DNA from: Sphingomonadaceae bacterium
GTDB lineage: Bacteria > Pseudomonadota > Alphaproteobacteria > Sphingomonadales > Sphingomonadaceae
NCBI GenBank assembly: GCA_020446665.1
Contig: JAGREF010000123.1
Coordinates: forward strand, 1-14,422
Reading direction: 5' to 3'
Length of the DNA: 14,422 bases
The notes under the pieces were generated by a model. It saw only the letters and a list, made by a program, of their open reading frames with translations, was not told the origin of the DNA and did not search any database. Made by a program: the position numbers and the translations under genes. Numbering within the stretch: the first letter of the stretch is position 1; every line of letters starts with the position of its first letter. Shown here one piece after another: positions 1 through 6,721 of the stretch.

Positions 1-638
1 GTACCGTGCTGGGTAGCCTTCTTGGCGCGCTTGCCGGTGCTTCGTTTGGGTCCAGGCCGGCCATAGAGCCTGCACCTTTTGCGGAACCCGGCTGGCTGGC
101 CGGGGGCGCGCTGGTCCTGTCTGGAGCGATTGCAGTGGCGACGATCCGCCGGCGCCATCTTGCGAATATCCTGCGCGCCCTCCGTCACCGAAAGGCGCGG
201 CTCGGCCCGTTGCCGGCCATGCTGGTGATCGGAGTGCTGGGAGGCGTACTTTACGCCATCGCCGGTAGCTGGACGTTGTTTTCAGTTCTTGGCAAGGAAG
301 GCACGCTGGCTGCGGGGCTGACCATGGAGGGGGCCGAAGCGAAGGCATTGCTTGGAGCCGCTGCGTTGGTCACCGGAGCAGTGGCAGCTGCCATCCGCTC
401 GGGCCAGTTTCGTATCATCTGGCCGGGTGGTCGCCCCTTGTTGAGCGGGCTAGCTGGCGGCGCGATGATGGGGGTGGCCGCCGGAATTATCCCTGGTAGC
501 AATGGCTCATTGCTGGTCTTCGCCATGCCTTCGGGCGCGCTGCATGCATGGCTCGCCTTTGCCGCCATGGTGGGGGTACTGGCGCTGTCTTTCCTCCCTG
601 CCACACGCAAGAAGAAACGGCGGCGGAAGAAGCATTAG
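1..638 (+). CDS. YeeE/YedE-family (sulfur transport) membrane protein, 5'-truncated by window edge
   Basis: The reading frame is open from the first bases of the window, so the gene very probably starts upstream and only its C-terminal ~211 residues are visible. The protein has several hydrophobic segments rich in Gly and Ala. Its last third, with GGAMMGVAAGIIPGSNGSLL followed by a Pro-Ser-Gly stretch and an AWLAFAAM helix, matches the repeated pore signature of the YeeE/YedE family (Sulf_transp, PF04143), which imports thiosulfate or related sulfur compounds across the inner membrane. The C-terminus ends in a very basic cytoplasmic tail (about ten Lys/Arg). The family is assigned from motif recognition; the substrate is not shown by the sequence. 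It converges on the acid phosphatase gene, with only a 52-base gap that contains an inverted repeat. Confidence 0.72.
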   Translation, partial: TVLGSLLGALAGASFGSRPAIEPAPFAEPGWLAGGALVLSGAIAVATIRRRHLANILRALRHRKARLGPLPAMLVIGVLGGVLYAIAGSWTLFSVLGKEGTLAAGLTMEGAEAKALLGAAALVTGAVAAAIRSGQFRIIWPGGRPLLSGLAGGAMMGVAAGIIPGSNGSLLVFAMPSGALHAWLAFAAMVGVLALSFLPATRKKKRRRKKH

Positions 639-641
639 CTT

Positions 642-692
642 AGTGCACGTTCCGACCCCCCACGGTGATCCAGATTGATCGGAACGTGCTCT
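642..692. repeat. Inverted repeat between convergent genes (possible bidirectional terminator or dispersed palindrome)
   Basis: Two perfect 11-base arms, GCACGTTCCGA at 645-655 and TCGGAACGTGC at 679-689, face each other across a 23-base loop. After one mismatch the pairing continues for two bases on each side. The element fills the gap between the stop of the YeeE/YedE gene (636-638) and the stop of the acid phosphatase gene (691-693). It could form a hairpin in transcripts from either side, but neither side has a T-tract, so a classical intrinsic terminator is not certain. Confidence 0.55.
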
Positions 693-1512
693 AGCCGTCA
701 GCCAGGGTCGCCGCTTCCGCTTCGCAGTTTTGGGGTTTCGCAGCCCCTTCACCCAGTTCTGCGATTTCTGCCCGCGCCGCTGCGACATCCGCGCGAAAAT
801 CGGCATTGGTTTGCATTCTGGCGAAGGTGGCAGTGGCAATCACGCGGCCTTCCTCCACATCGCTCAGCCAGTGTATGTTACAGACCCTGCGGCTGTCACC
901 AAAGGCGCGGCCCCGCGCGACGAGGGTTGCGGCGCGTTCCGGCAAGATGCTCGCCAGCACCAGCCCCTCGCCATAACCCATAGCACTATGGCCGGAAGGA
1001 TAGGCACCATTGCCGCGCAACGCCTCCTCTTCCTGCGGTGTGCAACTGGGTTGCTGGTTCACCATGAAGGGGCGCGGGCGCTGGTAGAGCTCCTTCACTC
1101 CGCTGGTCGAAAAGGCAAAATCGGTGCCTGCACGGCGGAGCAGGTGTGCCAGTCTTGGGGTGGTTTCGTCAGAGATGATGAGTCCGGCAGCACAGGAAAA
1201 AGCGCGGCCGATGGCACCGCGCGTCAAATCGGCATCGCGCGCTGCCAGCGCCCAACGGGCTGAGCCTTGCAGTGCCAGTGCAGTCTCATTGGCCTGCTGG
1301 TCACGTTGTTCCATTGGCGATCCAGCTGCGGGCGGCGGTGGCACCAAATCGGCCCCGCCAGGCAGGGGGCCTCCAATATAGGGCTTGCCGAAATCATACT
1401 TCGCCATCGCAGCTTCGCGCGCAGCATCCGCATTGCCCTGATCGCCTGTTGCAAGGGTAGCAGTGCAACCGGCAAGAACGGTAACGGCAAGGATCAGGGC
1501 GGGATGCTTCAT
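691..1512 (-). CDS. Class A non-specific acid phosphatase (PAP2 superfamily), predicted lipoprotein
   Basis: Predicted vanadium-haloperoxidase/PAP2-type phosphatase of 273 residues that would hydrolyse phosphomonoesters in the periplasm. All three PAP2 signature motifs are intact: KX6RP with K140 and R147-P148, PSGH at 172-175, and SRX5HX3D with S207-R208, H214 and D218. H175 and H214 are the expected active-site histidines. The N-terminus is a short signal peptide ending in a lipobox (LAGC, Cys16), so the mature protein is probably a lipoprotein. Length and motif spacing fit the PhoN/PhoC class A family. The ATG at 1510-1512 is preceded by a weak GAAAGA ribosome site. It lies 53 bases downstream of the DksA-like gene on the same strand. 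The exact natural substrate cannot be told from sequence. Confidence 0.88.
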   Translation of the reverse strand: MKHPALILAVTVLAGCTATLATGDQGNADAAREAAMAKYDFGKPYIGGPLPGGADLVPPPPAAGSPMEQRDQQANETALALQGSARWALAARDADLTRGAIGRAFSCAAGLIISDETTPRLAHLLRRAGTDFAFSTSGVKELYQRPRPFMVNQQPSCTPQEEEALRGNGAYPSGHSAMGYGEGLVLASILPERAATLVARGRAFGDSRRVCNIHWLSDVEEGRVIATATFARMQTNADFRADVAAARAEIAELGEGAAKPQNCEAEAATLADG

Positions 1513-1565
1513 GGCCGGTCTTTCATGAGAATTTAGCTAGCCAATTGCAGCAAAATCGCTCCTTT

Positions 1566-1901
1566 TCAAGCTACGCCACTGGCACAGCGCACACAGGTCA
1601 CAACGCTGGGATCGTAGGCTAGCCGCTTTGCAGCAATTTCTTCCCCGCAGGTCAGACACCAGCTCCATTCGCCGTCTTCGATCCGGGCAAGTGCAGCCAT
1701 GATGCGACTGCGCTCGGCCTTGCGGCGGCGCCCGGTGGCTTGGGCCATCGCTTGCTGCTGCATCGCGTCCATTCGGCTGAGCCGACCGACCGCATCCTGC
1801 TGGAGCGTTACGGGCGCGCGGGCTTCGCCAGTCAGGCGATCTTCTTCGTCCAGCTCGGCGAGCCGGGCGTGAAGTGCTGTTCGTGCTTGCTCCGTGTTCA
1901 C
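1566..1901 (-). CDS. TraR/DksA-family C4 zinc-finger protein
   Basis: A small protein (111 residues from the GTG start) of the short TraR/DksA group, which act on RNA polymerase through its secondary channel. The C-terminus carries the four-cysteine zinc finger CLTC...CVRC, preceded by an ARIEDGEW helix. The central part (VGRLSRMDAMQQQAMAQA) is the conserved helical segment of this short subfamily. Full-length DksA has a longer coiled coil, so this is not canonical DksA. I chose the GTG at 1899-1901 because it overlaps the TGA stop of the upstream gene as GTGA, a usual coupling arrangement. An in-frame ATG at 1923-1925 would add eight residues and lie inside the upstream gene. No strong ribosome site is visible for either start, which agrees with translational coupling. 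Role as a regulator is inferred from family membership. Confidence 0.8.
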   Translation of the reverse strand: MNTEQARTALHARLAELDEEDRLTGEARAPVTLQQDAVGRLSRMDAMQQQAMAQATGRRRKAERSRIMAALARIEDGEWSWCLTCGEEIAAKRLAYDPSVVTCVRCASGVA

Positions 1902-2368
1902 GGTTGGTAGGTTACGCAGGCCCACACATAATTGCGGCCGTAATTATGGCCGTGGAGCGACAGCACATAATCGCCCGGCGGAACCCGATACCGCCCATTC
2001 TTGAACAGGCGAATCCCGCCCGAAGGGACATGGCGCAACTGCGCGTTGGTCACCTGCGGCCCCAGCTCGACATAAATCCACTGGTCGGCAATCGACAGGT
2101 TCGGCTTCTCGTAGCGATCAATGTACAGCCGCGAACAATCGCGGATCGTCTGAGTTACCGATTTTTCCGAAAGGGCCGATTTCGCAGCCTTGGATTCCGG
2201 CGGCAGGGCGGTTTCCTCGCTATCCGACCTGGGGGAGATCACTTGCCTGTCTTCGCCAGCAGCACTGGAATAGCCACTTACCGGATCGCTCTGCGGTTGC
2301 TGGGCCAGTAACCCCGCAGATAGCCCAGCCACCACTGGCAGGACGAGCAATTTTGCGTGCTTCATCAT
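1898..2368 (-). CDS. Secreted protein of unknown function
   Basis: A 156-residue protein that I do not recognise. It starts with two Met codons and a typical signal peptide (basic MMKHAK, then a hydrophobic stretch ending near AGLLAQQ), so it is probably exported to the periplasm. After the signal comes a Ser/Glu/Ala-rich low-complexity region to about residue 70. The compact C-terminal domain contains RDCSRLYIDRY and a Gly/Tyr/Asn-rich end (HGHNYGRNYVWAC). The mature part has two cysteines, one at the beginning and one at the end of this domain, that could form a disulfide. Its stop overlaps the GTG start of the DksA-like gene (GTGA at 1898-1901), so the two are probably translated together. 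The 65 bases upstream separate it from ung. Coding status is supported by the signal peptide and overlap; function is open. Confidence 0.68.
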   Translation of the reverse strand: MMKHAKLLVLPVVAGLSAGLLAQQPQSDPVSGYSSAAGEDRQVISPRSDSEETALPPESKAAKSALSEKSVTQTIRDCSRLYIDRYEKPNLSIADQWIYVELGPQVTNAQLRHVPSGGIRLFKNGRYRVPPGDYVLSLHGHNYGRNYVWACVTYQP

Positions 2369-2433
2369 GTGTCCCCCGACATTGCACCAGCCAATATGTC
2401 TTACAGGCCGACGTCAAGGCAAGGGGGCTGATC

Positions 2434-3123
2434 CTATTCCGGCAGGGTCCAGTCGATGGCCCCTCGCCCATGGCTTTCAAGGAATGCGTTGGCCTGGCTG
2501 AAAGGTTTGGACCCGAAGAAGCCGCGATGGGCGGAGAGCGGGCTGGGATGGGGGGAGCGGATGATGCAGTGGCTGCCGCCAGCGGCCAGTTTGGGGATGC
2601 GTGCGGCCTTGCCCTGTGCATGGCTGCCCCAAAGGATGAAGACGCTGGGCTCTGCGCGCTGGGCAACCGCAGCGACGCAGCCATCGGTGATGGCTTCCCA
2701 GCCCTTGCCCGCATGGCTGCCGGCCCGACTCGATTCGACCGTAAGCGAATTGTTGAGCAGCAACACGCCTTGCCGTGCCCAATGCTCCAGATTGCCATGG
2801 CCGGGTGGCGCGATGCCGAGGTCGGATTGCAATTCCTTGTAGATGTTCTTCAGGCTGGGCGGCACCTGCACCCCTTCGGGCACGGAAAAGCACAGCCCAT
2901 GTGCCTGCCCCGGCCCGTGATAGGGATCCTGCCCCAAAATCACGACTTTCACCGCATCGAGCGGCGTCAGCTCCAGCGCGCGCAGCCTTGTGCCACGGGG
3001 GGGGAAGACCTGCTTTCCGGCATCTTCTTCGGCGCGCAGCCAGCCGCCCAGTCGCCGCGCTTCCGGGGTTGCCAGCAAGGGATTGAGCACGGGGCTCCAG
3101 CTTTCCGGGACAGTCTCGCTCAT
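2434..3123 (-). CDS. ung: Uracil-DNA glycosylase, family 1
   Basis: Removes uracil from DNA after cytosine deamination or dUMP misincorporation, as the first step of base excision repair. The 229-residue product has the family 1 signatures in order: GQDPYH at 64-69 with the water-activating D66, the uracil-binding LLNNSLTVE segment at about 122-130 (Asn in the usual position), the FILWGSHAQ strand at about 152-160, and the HPSPLSAHRGFFG minor-groove loop at 182-194 with catalytic H182. Length is normal for bacterial Ung. I prefer the ATG at 3121-3123 over a TTG two codons upstream. It is transcribed divergently from the RNase D gene across a 78-base gap that must hold both promoters; I could not identify a convincing promoter there. 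Confidence 0.96.
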   Translation of the reverse strand: MSETVPESWSPVLNPLLATPEARRLGGWLRAEEDAGKQVFPPRGTRLRALELTPLDAVKVVILGQDPYHGPGQAHGLCFSVPEGVQVPPSLKNIYKELQSDLGIAPPGHGNLEHWARQGVLLLNNSLTVESSRAGSHAGKGWEAITDGCVAAVAQRAEPSVFILWGSHAQGKAARIPKLAAGGSHCIIRSPHPSPLSAHRGFFGSKPFSQANAFLESHGRGAIDWTLPE

Positions 3124-3201
3124 GGGCAATTGCTACTGCGCAACGCGTCACCCTGCCAGCGCCCCTTTCCCTTAATCCCCAATCGGACTAAGGCACCCGG
3201 C

Positions 3202-3819
3202 ATGGCAGTATATTTCCATGAAGAAGATTTGCCCGCAGGCGTGCTCGCGCCCGGGCCGGTGGCGGTCGATACGGAAACGATGGGGCTGATTACCCCGCGT
3301 GACCGGCTATGCGTGGTGCAGATCAGTGACGGTCAGGGGGATGAGCATCTGGTGCGCTTTGGCCCCGGCAGTTCCTATGACGCGCCCAATCTGAAGGCAG
3401 TGCTGGCCGATCCGGACCGGGTGAAGCTGTATCACTTCGCGCGTTTCGATCTGGCTGCGATCGAGTATTATCTCGGCGTGATGGCTGCGCCGGTTTTCTG
3501 CACCAAGATCGCCAGCAAGCTGGTGCGCACCTATACGGATCGGCATGGCCTGAAGAACCTGTGTGAGGAATTGCTGGGTGAAAGCATTTCCAAGCAACAG
3601 CAGTCGAGCGACTGGGGCGGCCCGGTGCTGAGCGATGCACAGCGCGAATATGCCGCCAGCGACGTGCGCTTCCTGCACCGCATGAAGGCCGAACTGGAAA
3701 AGCGGCTGGAGCGCGAAGGGCGCAGCGAGATGGCACAGGCTTGTTTCGATTTCCTTCCCACCCGTGCGCGGCTCGACATTGCCGGATGGGCGGAGAAGGA
3801 CATTTTCAGCCACGAGTAA
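3202..3819 (+). CDS. rnd: Ribonuclease D (short form, DEDDy 3'-5' exonuclease)
   Basis: A 3'-5' exoribonuclease expected to act in tRNA and structured RNA 3'-end trimming. The 205 residues form a single DEDDy exonuclease domain: Exo I DTE with D23 and E25, Exo II with D83 in HFARFD, and Exo III with Y150 and D154 in YAASD. It lacks the C-terminal HRDC domains of E. coli RNase D; such short versions are common in alphaproteobacteria. The ATG at 3202 is supported by an AAGG ribosome site about nine bases upstream and by homologous start context. A longer in-frame reading upstream would run antisense through ung and is not credible. The gene is followed after 25 bases by lptC, an order familiar from sphingomonads. 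Confidence 0.93.
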   Translation: MAVYFHEEDLPAGVLAPGPVAVDTETMGLITPRDRLCVVQISDGQGDEHLVRFGPGSSYDAPNLKAVLADPDRVKLYHFARFDLAAIEYYLGVMAAPVFCTKIASKLVRTYTDRHGLKNLCEELLGESISKQQQSSDWGGPVLSDAQREYAASDVRFLHRMKAELEKRLEREGRSEMAQACFDFLPTRARLDIAGWAEKDIFSHE

Positions 3820-3844
3820 GGCAGGACAAGGCACACACCGTCCC

Positions 3845-4513
3845 ATGACCACCCAACGCCGGATCGAAACGCAGGAAGCAAAGGCGCTGCGCAGTGCGCG
3901 GCAGCATCATGCTGCGCCCGGCGGGTCGCATGACCGGTTGGTTAGCTGGCTGGCCAAGGGTCTGCCCATGGCTGTGGGCGTGCTGGCCGCGCTGATGATC
4001 ATCACTCCCCTCAGCCCGCGCGGCGAGGTCAGCTTCCTGCTCGACCGGAACAAGGTGGCGATTATCAAGGAGAGGCTGCGCGTCGATAATGCAATGTATC
4101 GGGGCATGGATGATCAGGGGCGCCCCTTTTCGCTCACGGCAGGCGAAGCTGTGCAGCAATCGAGCCGCGAAGGAGTGGTTCGTCTGACTGATCTGGTGGC
4201 AGGCCTGCTGCTGGCCGATGGCCCGGCACGAATGACGGCGGATGCCGCGCAATATGACATTGATAGCGAAACTGTTTCTGTTGCAGGCCCGATCCGGCTG
4301 TCCGCTGCCGATGGCTATTCGCTGGTTGCCAGCAATGTGTCGATCAACCTTGAAACCCGCAAGTTGCAGGGTGAAGGTGGGGTCGAGGGGGAAATTCCCA
4401 GTGGCACATTCCGTGCTGATCGGCTCTATGCTGACATAGGCGAACGTGTGCTGACACTGGAAGGAAATGCCCGGCTGCGCATGGTGCCGGGGCGAGTGAG
4501 GATGCCGCAATGA
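3845..4513 (+). CDS. lptC: LPS export system periplasmic protein LptC
   Basis: Bitopic inner-membrane protein that takes lipopolysaccharide from the LptBFG transporter and passes it to LptA. Of 222 residues, the first ~35 are hydrophilic and cytoplasmic, residues about 36-56 form one transmembrane helix (LAKGLPMAVGVLAALMIITP), and the rest is a periplasmic beta-jellyroll region with DxxxY/ADxxxYD-type strands such as MTADAAQYDIDSETV and RADRLYADIGERVLTLEGN. These are typical for the LptC/LptA family. The N-terminal cytoplasmic tail is longer than in E. coli LptC, as is usual in sphingomonads. The stop overlaps the lptA start as ATGA (4510-4513), indicating translational coupling. The start at 3845 puts the transmembrane helix in a sensible place; no strong ribosome site is seen. 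Confidence 0.88.
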   Translation: MTTQRRIETQEAKALRSARQHHAAPGGSHDRLVSWLAKGLPMAVGVLAALMIITPLSPRGEVSFLLDRNKVAIIKERLRVDNAMYRGMDDQGRPFSLTAGEAVQQSSREGVVRLTDLVAGLLLADGPARMTADAAQYDIDSETVSVAGPIRLSAADGYSLVASNVSINLETRKLQGEGGVEGEIPSGTFRADRLYADIGERVLTLEGNARLRMVPGRVRMPQ

Positions 4514-5064
4514 GTAACCACCTGAAAACCGCTTTTCGCTGGGGCCTGGGCAGCTTTGTGCTGACTTGCACGGCCATGGCCGGGATTCAGCTCAATGCGC
4601 AGGCGATTGCCGGGCACAATTCGCGTGCGCCGGTGGATGTTGGCGCGGACAGGATCGAAGCGCAGGACCGCCAGAACCGCGTCGTGCTCTCCGGCAATGT
4701 CGATATCACTCAGGCCGGGCTGCGGCTGCGCGCAGCGCGAACCATTGTCGATCTGGGCGGCGGAAACACCACCGAGATCCAGCGCATCACTGCCACGGGC
4801 GGGGTACAGGTCACTCGCGGGGATGAAAGCGCCAGCGGCGACGTGGCTGTTTATGATTTCAATCGGCGGATCATCACCATGGCGGGAAATGTCCGTCTGC
4901 GCCGGGGCAGCGATACACTCAATGGCGGGCGGCTGGTGATTGACCTGGCCAGTGGTGTGTCCAGCGTGGATGGCCGCGCATCGGGATCATCCTCGGTAAC
5001 CGGCAGTGGCAATGAAGGTTCTGGCGGACGCGTGACCGGGCGTTTCTCCGTCCCGCAGAACTGA
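4510..5064 (+). CDS. lptA: LPS transport periplasmic protein LptA (OstA-like)
   Basis: Periplasmic bridge protein that carries lipopolysaccharide from LptC to the outer-membrane LptD complex. The 184-residue product has a signal peptide (to about residue 32, ending ...LNAQA) and a repeated beta-strand OstA domain: VDVGADRIEAQDRQNRVVLS, then GNVDITQAGLRLRAARTIVDL, VAVYDFNRRIITMAGNVRLR and DTLNGGRLVIDLASG. The C-terminus is a Gly/Ser-rich tail ending in GRFSVPQN. Its ATG overlaps the lptC stop by four bases. In related genomes I would expect lptB (the ATPase) next; here a polysaccharide-type nucleotidyltransferase follows after 16 bases instead. Confidence 0.88.
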   Translation: MSNHLKTAFRWGLGSFVLTCTAMAGIQLNAQAIAGHNSRAPVDVGADRIEAQDRQNRVVLSGNVDITQAGLRLRAARTIVDLGGGNTTEIQRITATGGVQVTRGDESASGDVAVYDFNRRIITMAGNVRLRRGSDTLNGGRLVIDLASGVSSVDGRASGSSSVTGSGNEGSGGRVTGRFSVPQN

Positions 5065-5080
5065 TCGCCACGGTGGCTCC

Positions 5081-6316
5081 ATGAGCCCCGCAGCAGCTTC
5101 TGCACCTGGCCATCTGCGCCGCATCCTGCTTAGTCTGCTCGGCCCGCGCGAGGATTTGTGGCGCGAAGCCTTGCGGCTGGATCACAGCGACTGGGAAGCG
5201 TTGGCCGCGCTGGCGAACCAGCACCGGATCGACGCGCATCTCCATGGGCGGCTGGCGCGCGGGGAGTTGCGGATAAAGGTCCCCCCGTTCATCGCCGAAA
5301 ACTGGCGCGACGTGCACCGTGAATGGGGGCTGGTCGCATTACGCCAGCGGGCGGATCTGTTCGAAGCGGTGCGCGCGCTTGGCAAAGCCGGGATTGAAAA
5401 CGTTGCGCTCAAGGGATCGTGGCTGGCCTGGCACGCCTGGCCCAACGCTGCCGAACGGCCCAAACGTGACCTTGATCTGCTGGTGCCGACCAATCGCGCG
5501 CTCGATGCCTTCTATGTGCTTCGGGCGGCTGGTTACAGGCAGGACATTGCCTCTGCCCGCAAGCCGGAAGAAATGGTTGGTAATGCCAAACACATGCCGC
5601 AGCTCACCAGCCCGCGAGGGACCGTGCTGGAAGTGCATATGCACGCGTGGGAGCCGCCGGGCAGTCTCGACCATTCGATGCCACCACCGGATGATGCTGC
5701 GATCCTGGCTGATGCGATCGGCTATGCTGATGGCGATCCGGTGCGCTATCCCGCGCGGCATCATATGTTTGCGCACCTCGCGATCCATGCTGTCTATAGC
5801 GGACGTCTCGATGCCGGACCGCTTGTGCTAGGTGATATTGATTATCTGTTGCGTGGCGGGGAAGTCGATTGGCCACGCCTTTGGGATGATGCCCGGCTAG
5901 GCGGCTGGCTGCGCGGAGCGGCATTGTTGGTGGCGCTGGTTGATCGCTGGCGCCTCCCCGGGCTGGTGCAGAGGGCGGGGTGTCCGGTCCAGGTCGATGA
6001 CAATGTGCTGGATGAATCCGCAGACCTGTTGTTGCAGGACCTGACACAGCGCAAGGCAAGCGGGCTGCTGGTGGGCTTGCGTGACAGCTATGCAGAAGCG
6101 GGCCTTGCCGGGCTTGCTGCCAGGGCGGCTGAACGCCTGAGGGGGGGCAACCGTGCACGACATCCCGGTGCCGACGCCGCCGCAACTGGGACGACATACC
6201 TTGCATGGCTCGCCCGCCGTTCCGGGGAGACACTGGCCCAATTGCGCAGCCACGAAGCGCGCAGCATTTCGGCCAAGGCCAGCAAGCTGGGCCGTTGGCT
6301 GGATGCGTCCGATTGA
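5081..6316 (+). CDS. Nucleotidyltransferase-family protein (NTP_transf_5-like)
   Basis: A 411-residue protein resembling the NTP_transf_5 (PF14907) family, a polymerase-beta-fold nucleotidyltransferase often encoded in exopolysaccharide loci. Visible hallmarks are the KGSWLAWHAWP segment beginning at K111 and the metal-binding RDLDLLV motif with D130 and D132, followed by EVHMHAW at 184-190, which corresponds to the EVDLHW-type strand of the family. The rest is helical and rich in Ala, Arg and Leu. The substrate is not known for this family, so a role in activating or modifying a sugar, lipid or small molecule is only inference from the neighbouring polysaccharide genes. It follows lptA by 16 bases and could share its transcript. 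I chose the ATG at 5081; no strong ribosome site is apparent. Confidence 0.75.
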   Translation: MSPAAASAPGHLRRILLSLLGPREDLWREALRLDHSDWEALAALANQHRIDAHLHGRLARGELRIKVPPFIAENWRDVHREWGLVALRQRADLFEAVRALGKAGIENVALKGSWLAWHAWPNAAERPKRDLDLLVPTNRALDAFYVLRAAGYRQDIASARKPEEMVGNAKHMPQLTSPRGTVLEVHMHAWEPPGSLDHSMPPPDDAAILADAIGYADGDPVRYPARHHMFAHLAIHAVYSGRLDAGPLVLGDIDYLLRGGEVDWPRLWDDARLGGWLRGAALLVALVDRWRLPGLVQRAGCPVQVDDNVLDESADLLLQDLTQRKASGLLVGLRDSYAEAGLAGLAARAAERLRGGNRARHPGADAAATGTTYLAWLARRSGETLAQLRSHEARSISAKASKLGRWLDASD

Positions 6317-6326
6317 AAGACAAAAG

Positions 6327-6355
6327 TTGTAAGGCCCTTGTGACTGTTGTTGAAT
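6327..6355 (+). promoter_or_regulatory. Weak candidate promoter ahead of the gmd remnant
   Basis: The 85 bases between the nucleotidyltransferase and gmd are distinctly AT-richer than their surroundings. TTGTAA (6327-6332) and TTGAAT (6350-6355) are separated by 17 bases and each match four of six consensus positions. This is suggestive only. A good ribosome site, AGGGG at 6386-6390, precedes the gmd start. Confidence 0.22.
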
Positions 6356-6401
6356 TTGCTACGGGTCTTTTCGCAATTGCAGCATAGGGGAAATATCGGA
6401 C

Positions 6402-6719
6402 ATGGCCGCCACTGGTGAACGTAAACGCGCTCTCATTACCGGCGTGACAGGGCAGGATGGTGCCTATCTGGCGCAGCTTTTGCTCGACAAGGGCTACGAA
6501 GTGCACGGGCTGAAGCGGCGTTCGTCCTCATTCAACACCGGCCGGATCGAAGATATCTATCAGGATCCGCATGTCGATGAGCCGCTGTTTCATCTGCATT
6601 ATGGCGACATGACCGATTCGACCAATCTGATCCGGATCGTTCAGGACACCAAGCCGCACGAAATCTATAACCTTGCAGCGCAGAGCCATGTTGCCGTTTC
6701 GTTTGAGACGCCTGAATAG
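6402..6719 (+). pseudogene. gmd: GDP-mannose 4,6-dehydratase, N-terminal third only (truncated)
   Basis: The intact enzyme converts GDP-mannose to GDP-4-keto-6-deoxymannose, precursor of GDP-fucose, rhamnose and related deoxysugars in surface polysaccharides. Here only 105 residues remain, against about 350 normally. What remains is unmistakable: the Rossmann NAD(P)-binding motif [12 protein letters not shown] near residues 13-24, the [11 protein letters not shown] segment, HYGDMTD with its Asp at 69, and [16 protein letters not shown] at the end. The family normally continues with Tyr (FETPEY), but here TAG follows at 6717-6719. The catalytic Thr/Glu/Tyr/Lys part and the sugar-nucleotide domain are all missing, so it cannot be active. 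Sequence immediately after the stop belongs to a different gene, the kinase at 6722, so this is a junction rather than a point nonsense mutation. Start and ribosome site (AGGGG) look normal. Confidence 0.9.
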
Positions 6720-6721
6720 AA

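Noticed and set aside
2353..3201. Long open stretch on the plus strand that would extend the RNase D protein by 283 residues
   Set aside because: It lies antisense to a fully conserved ung gene, and the RNase D domain starts naturally at the ATG at 3202.
5604..6506. Minus-strand open frame of about 300 codons
   Set aside because: Shadow of the nucleotidyltransferase gene in GC-rich sequence; no recognisable domain and atypical composition.
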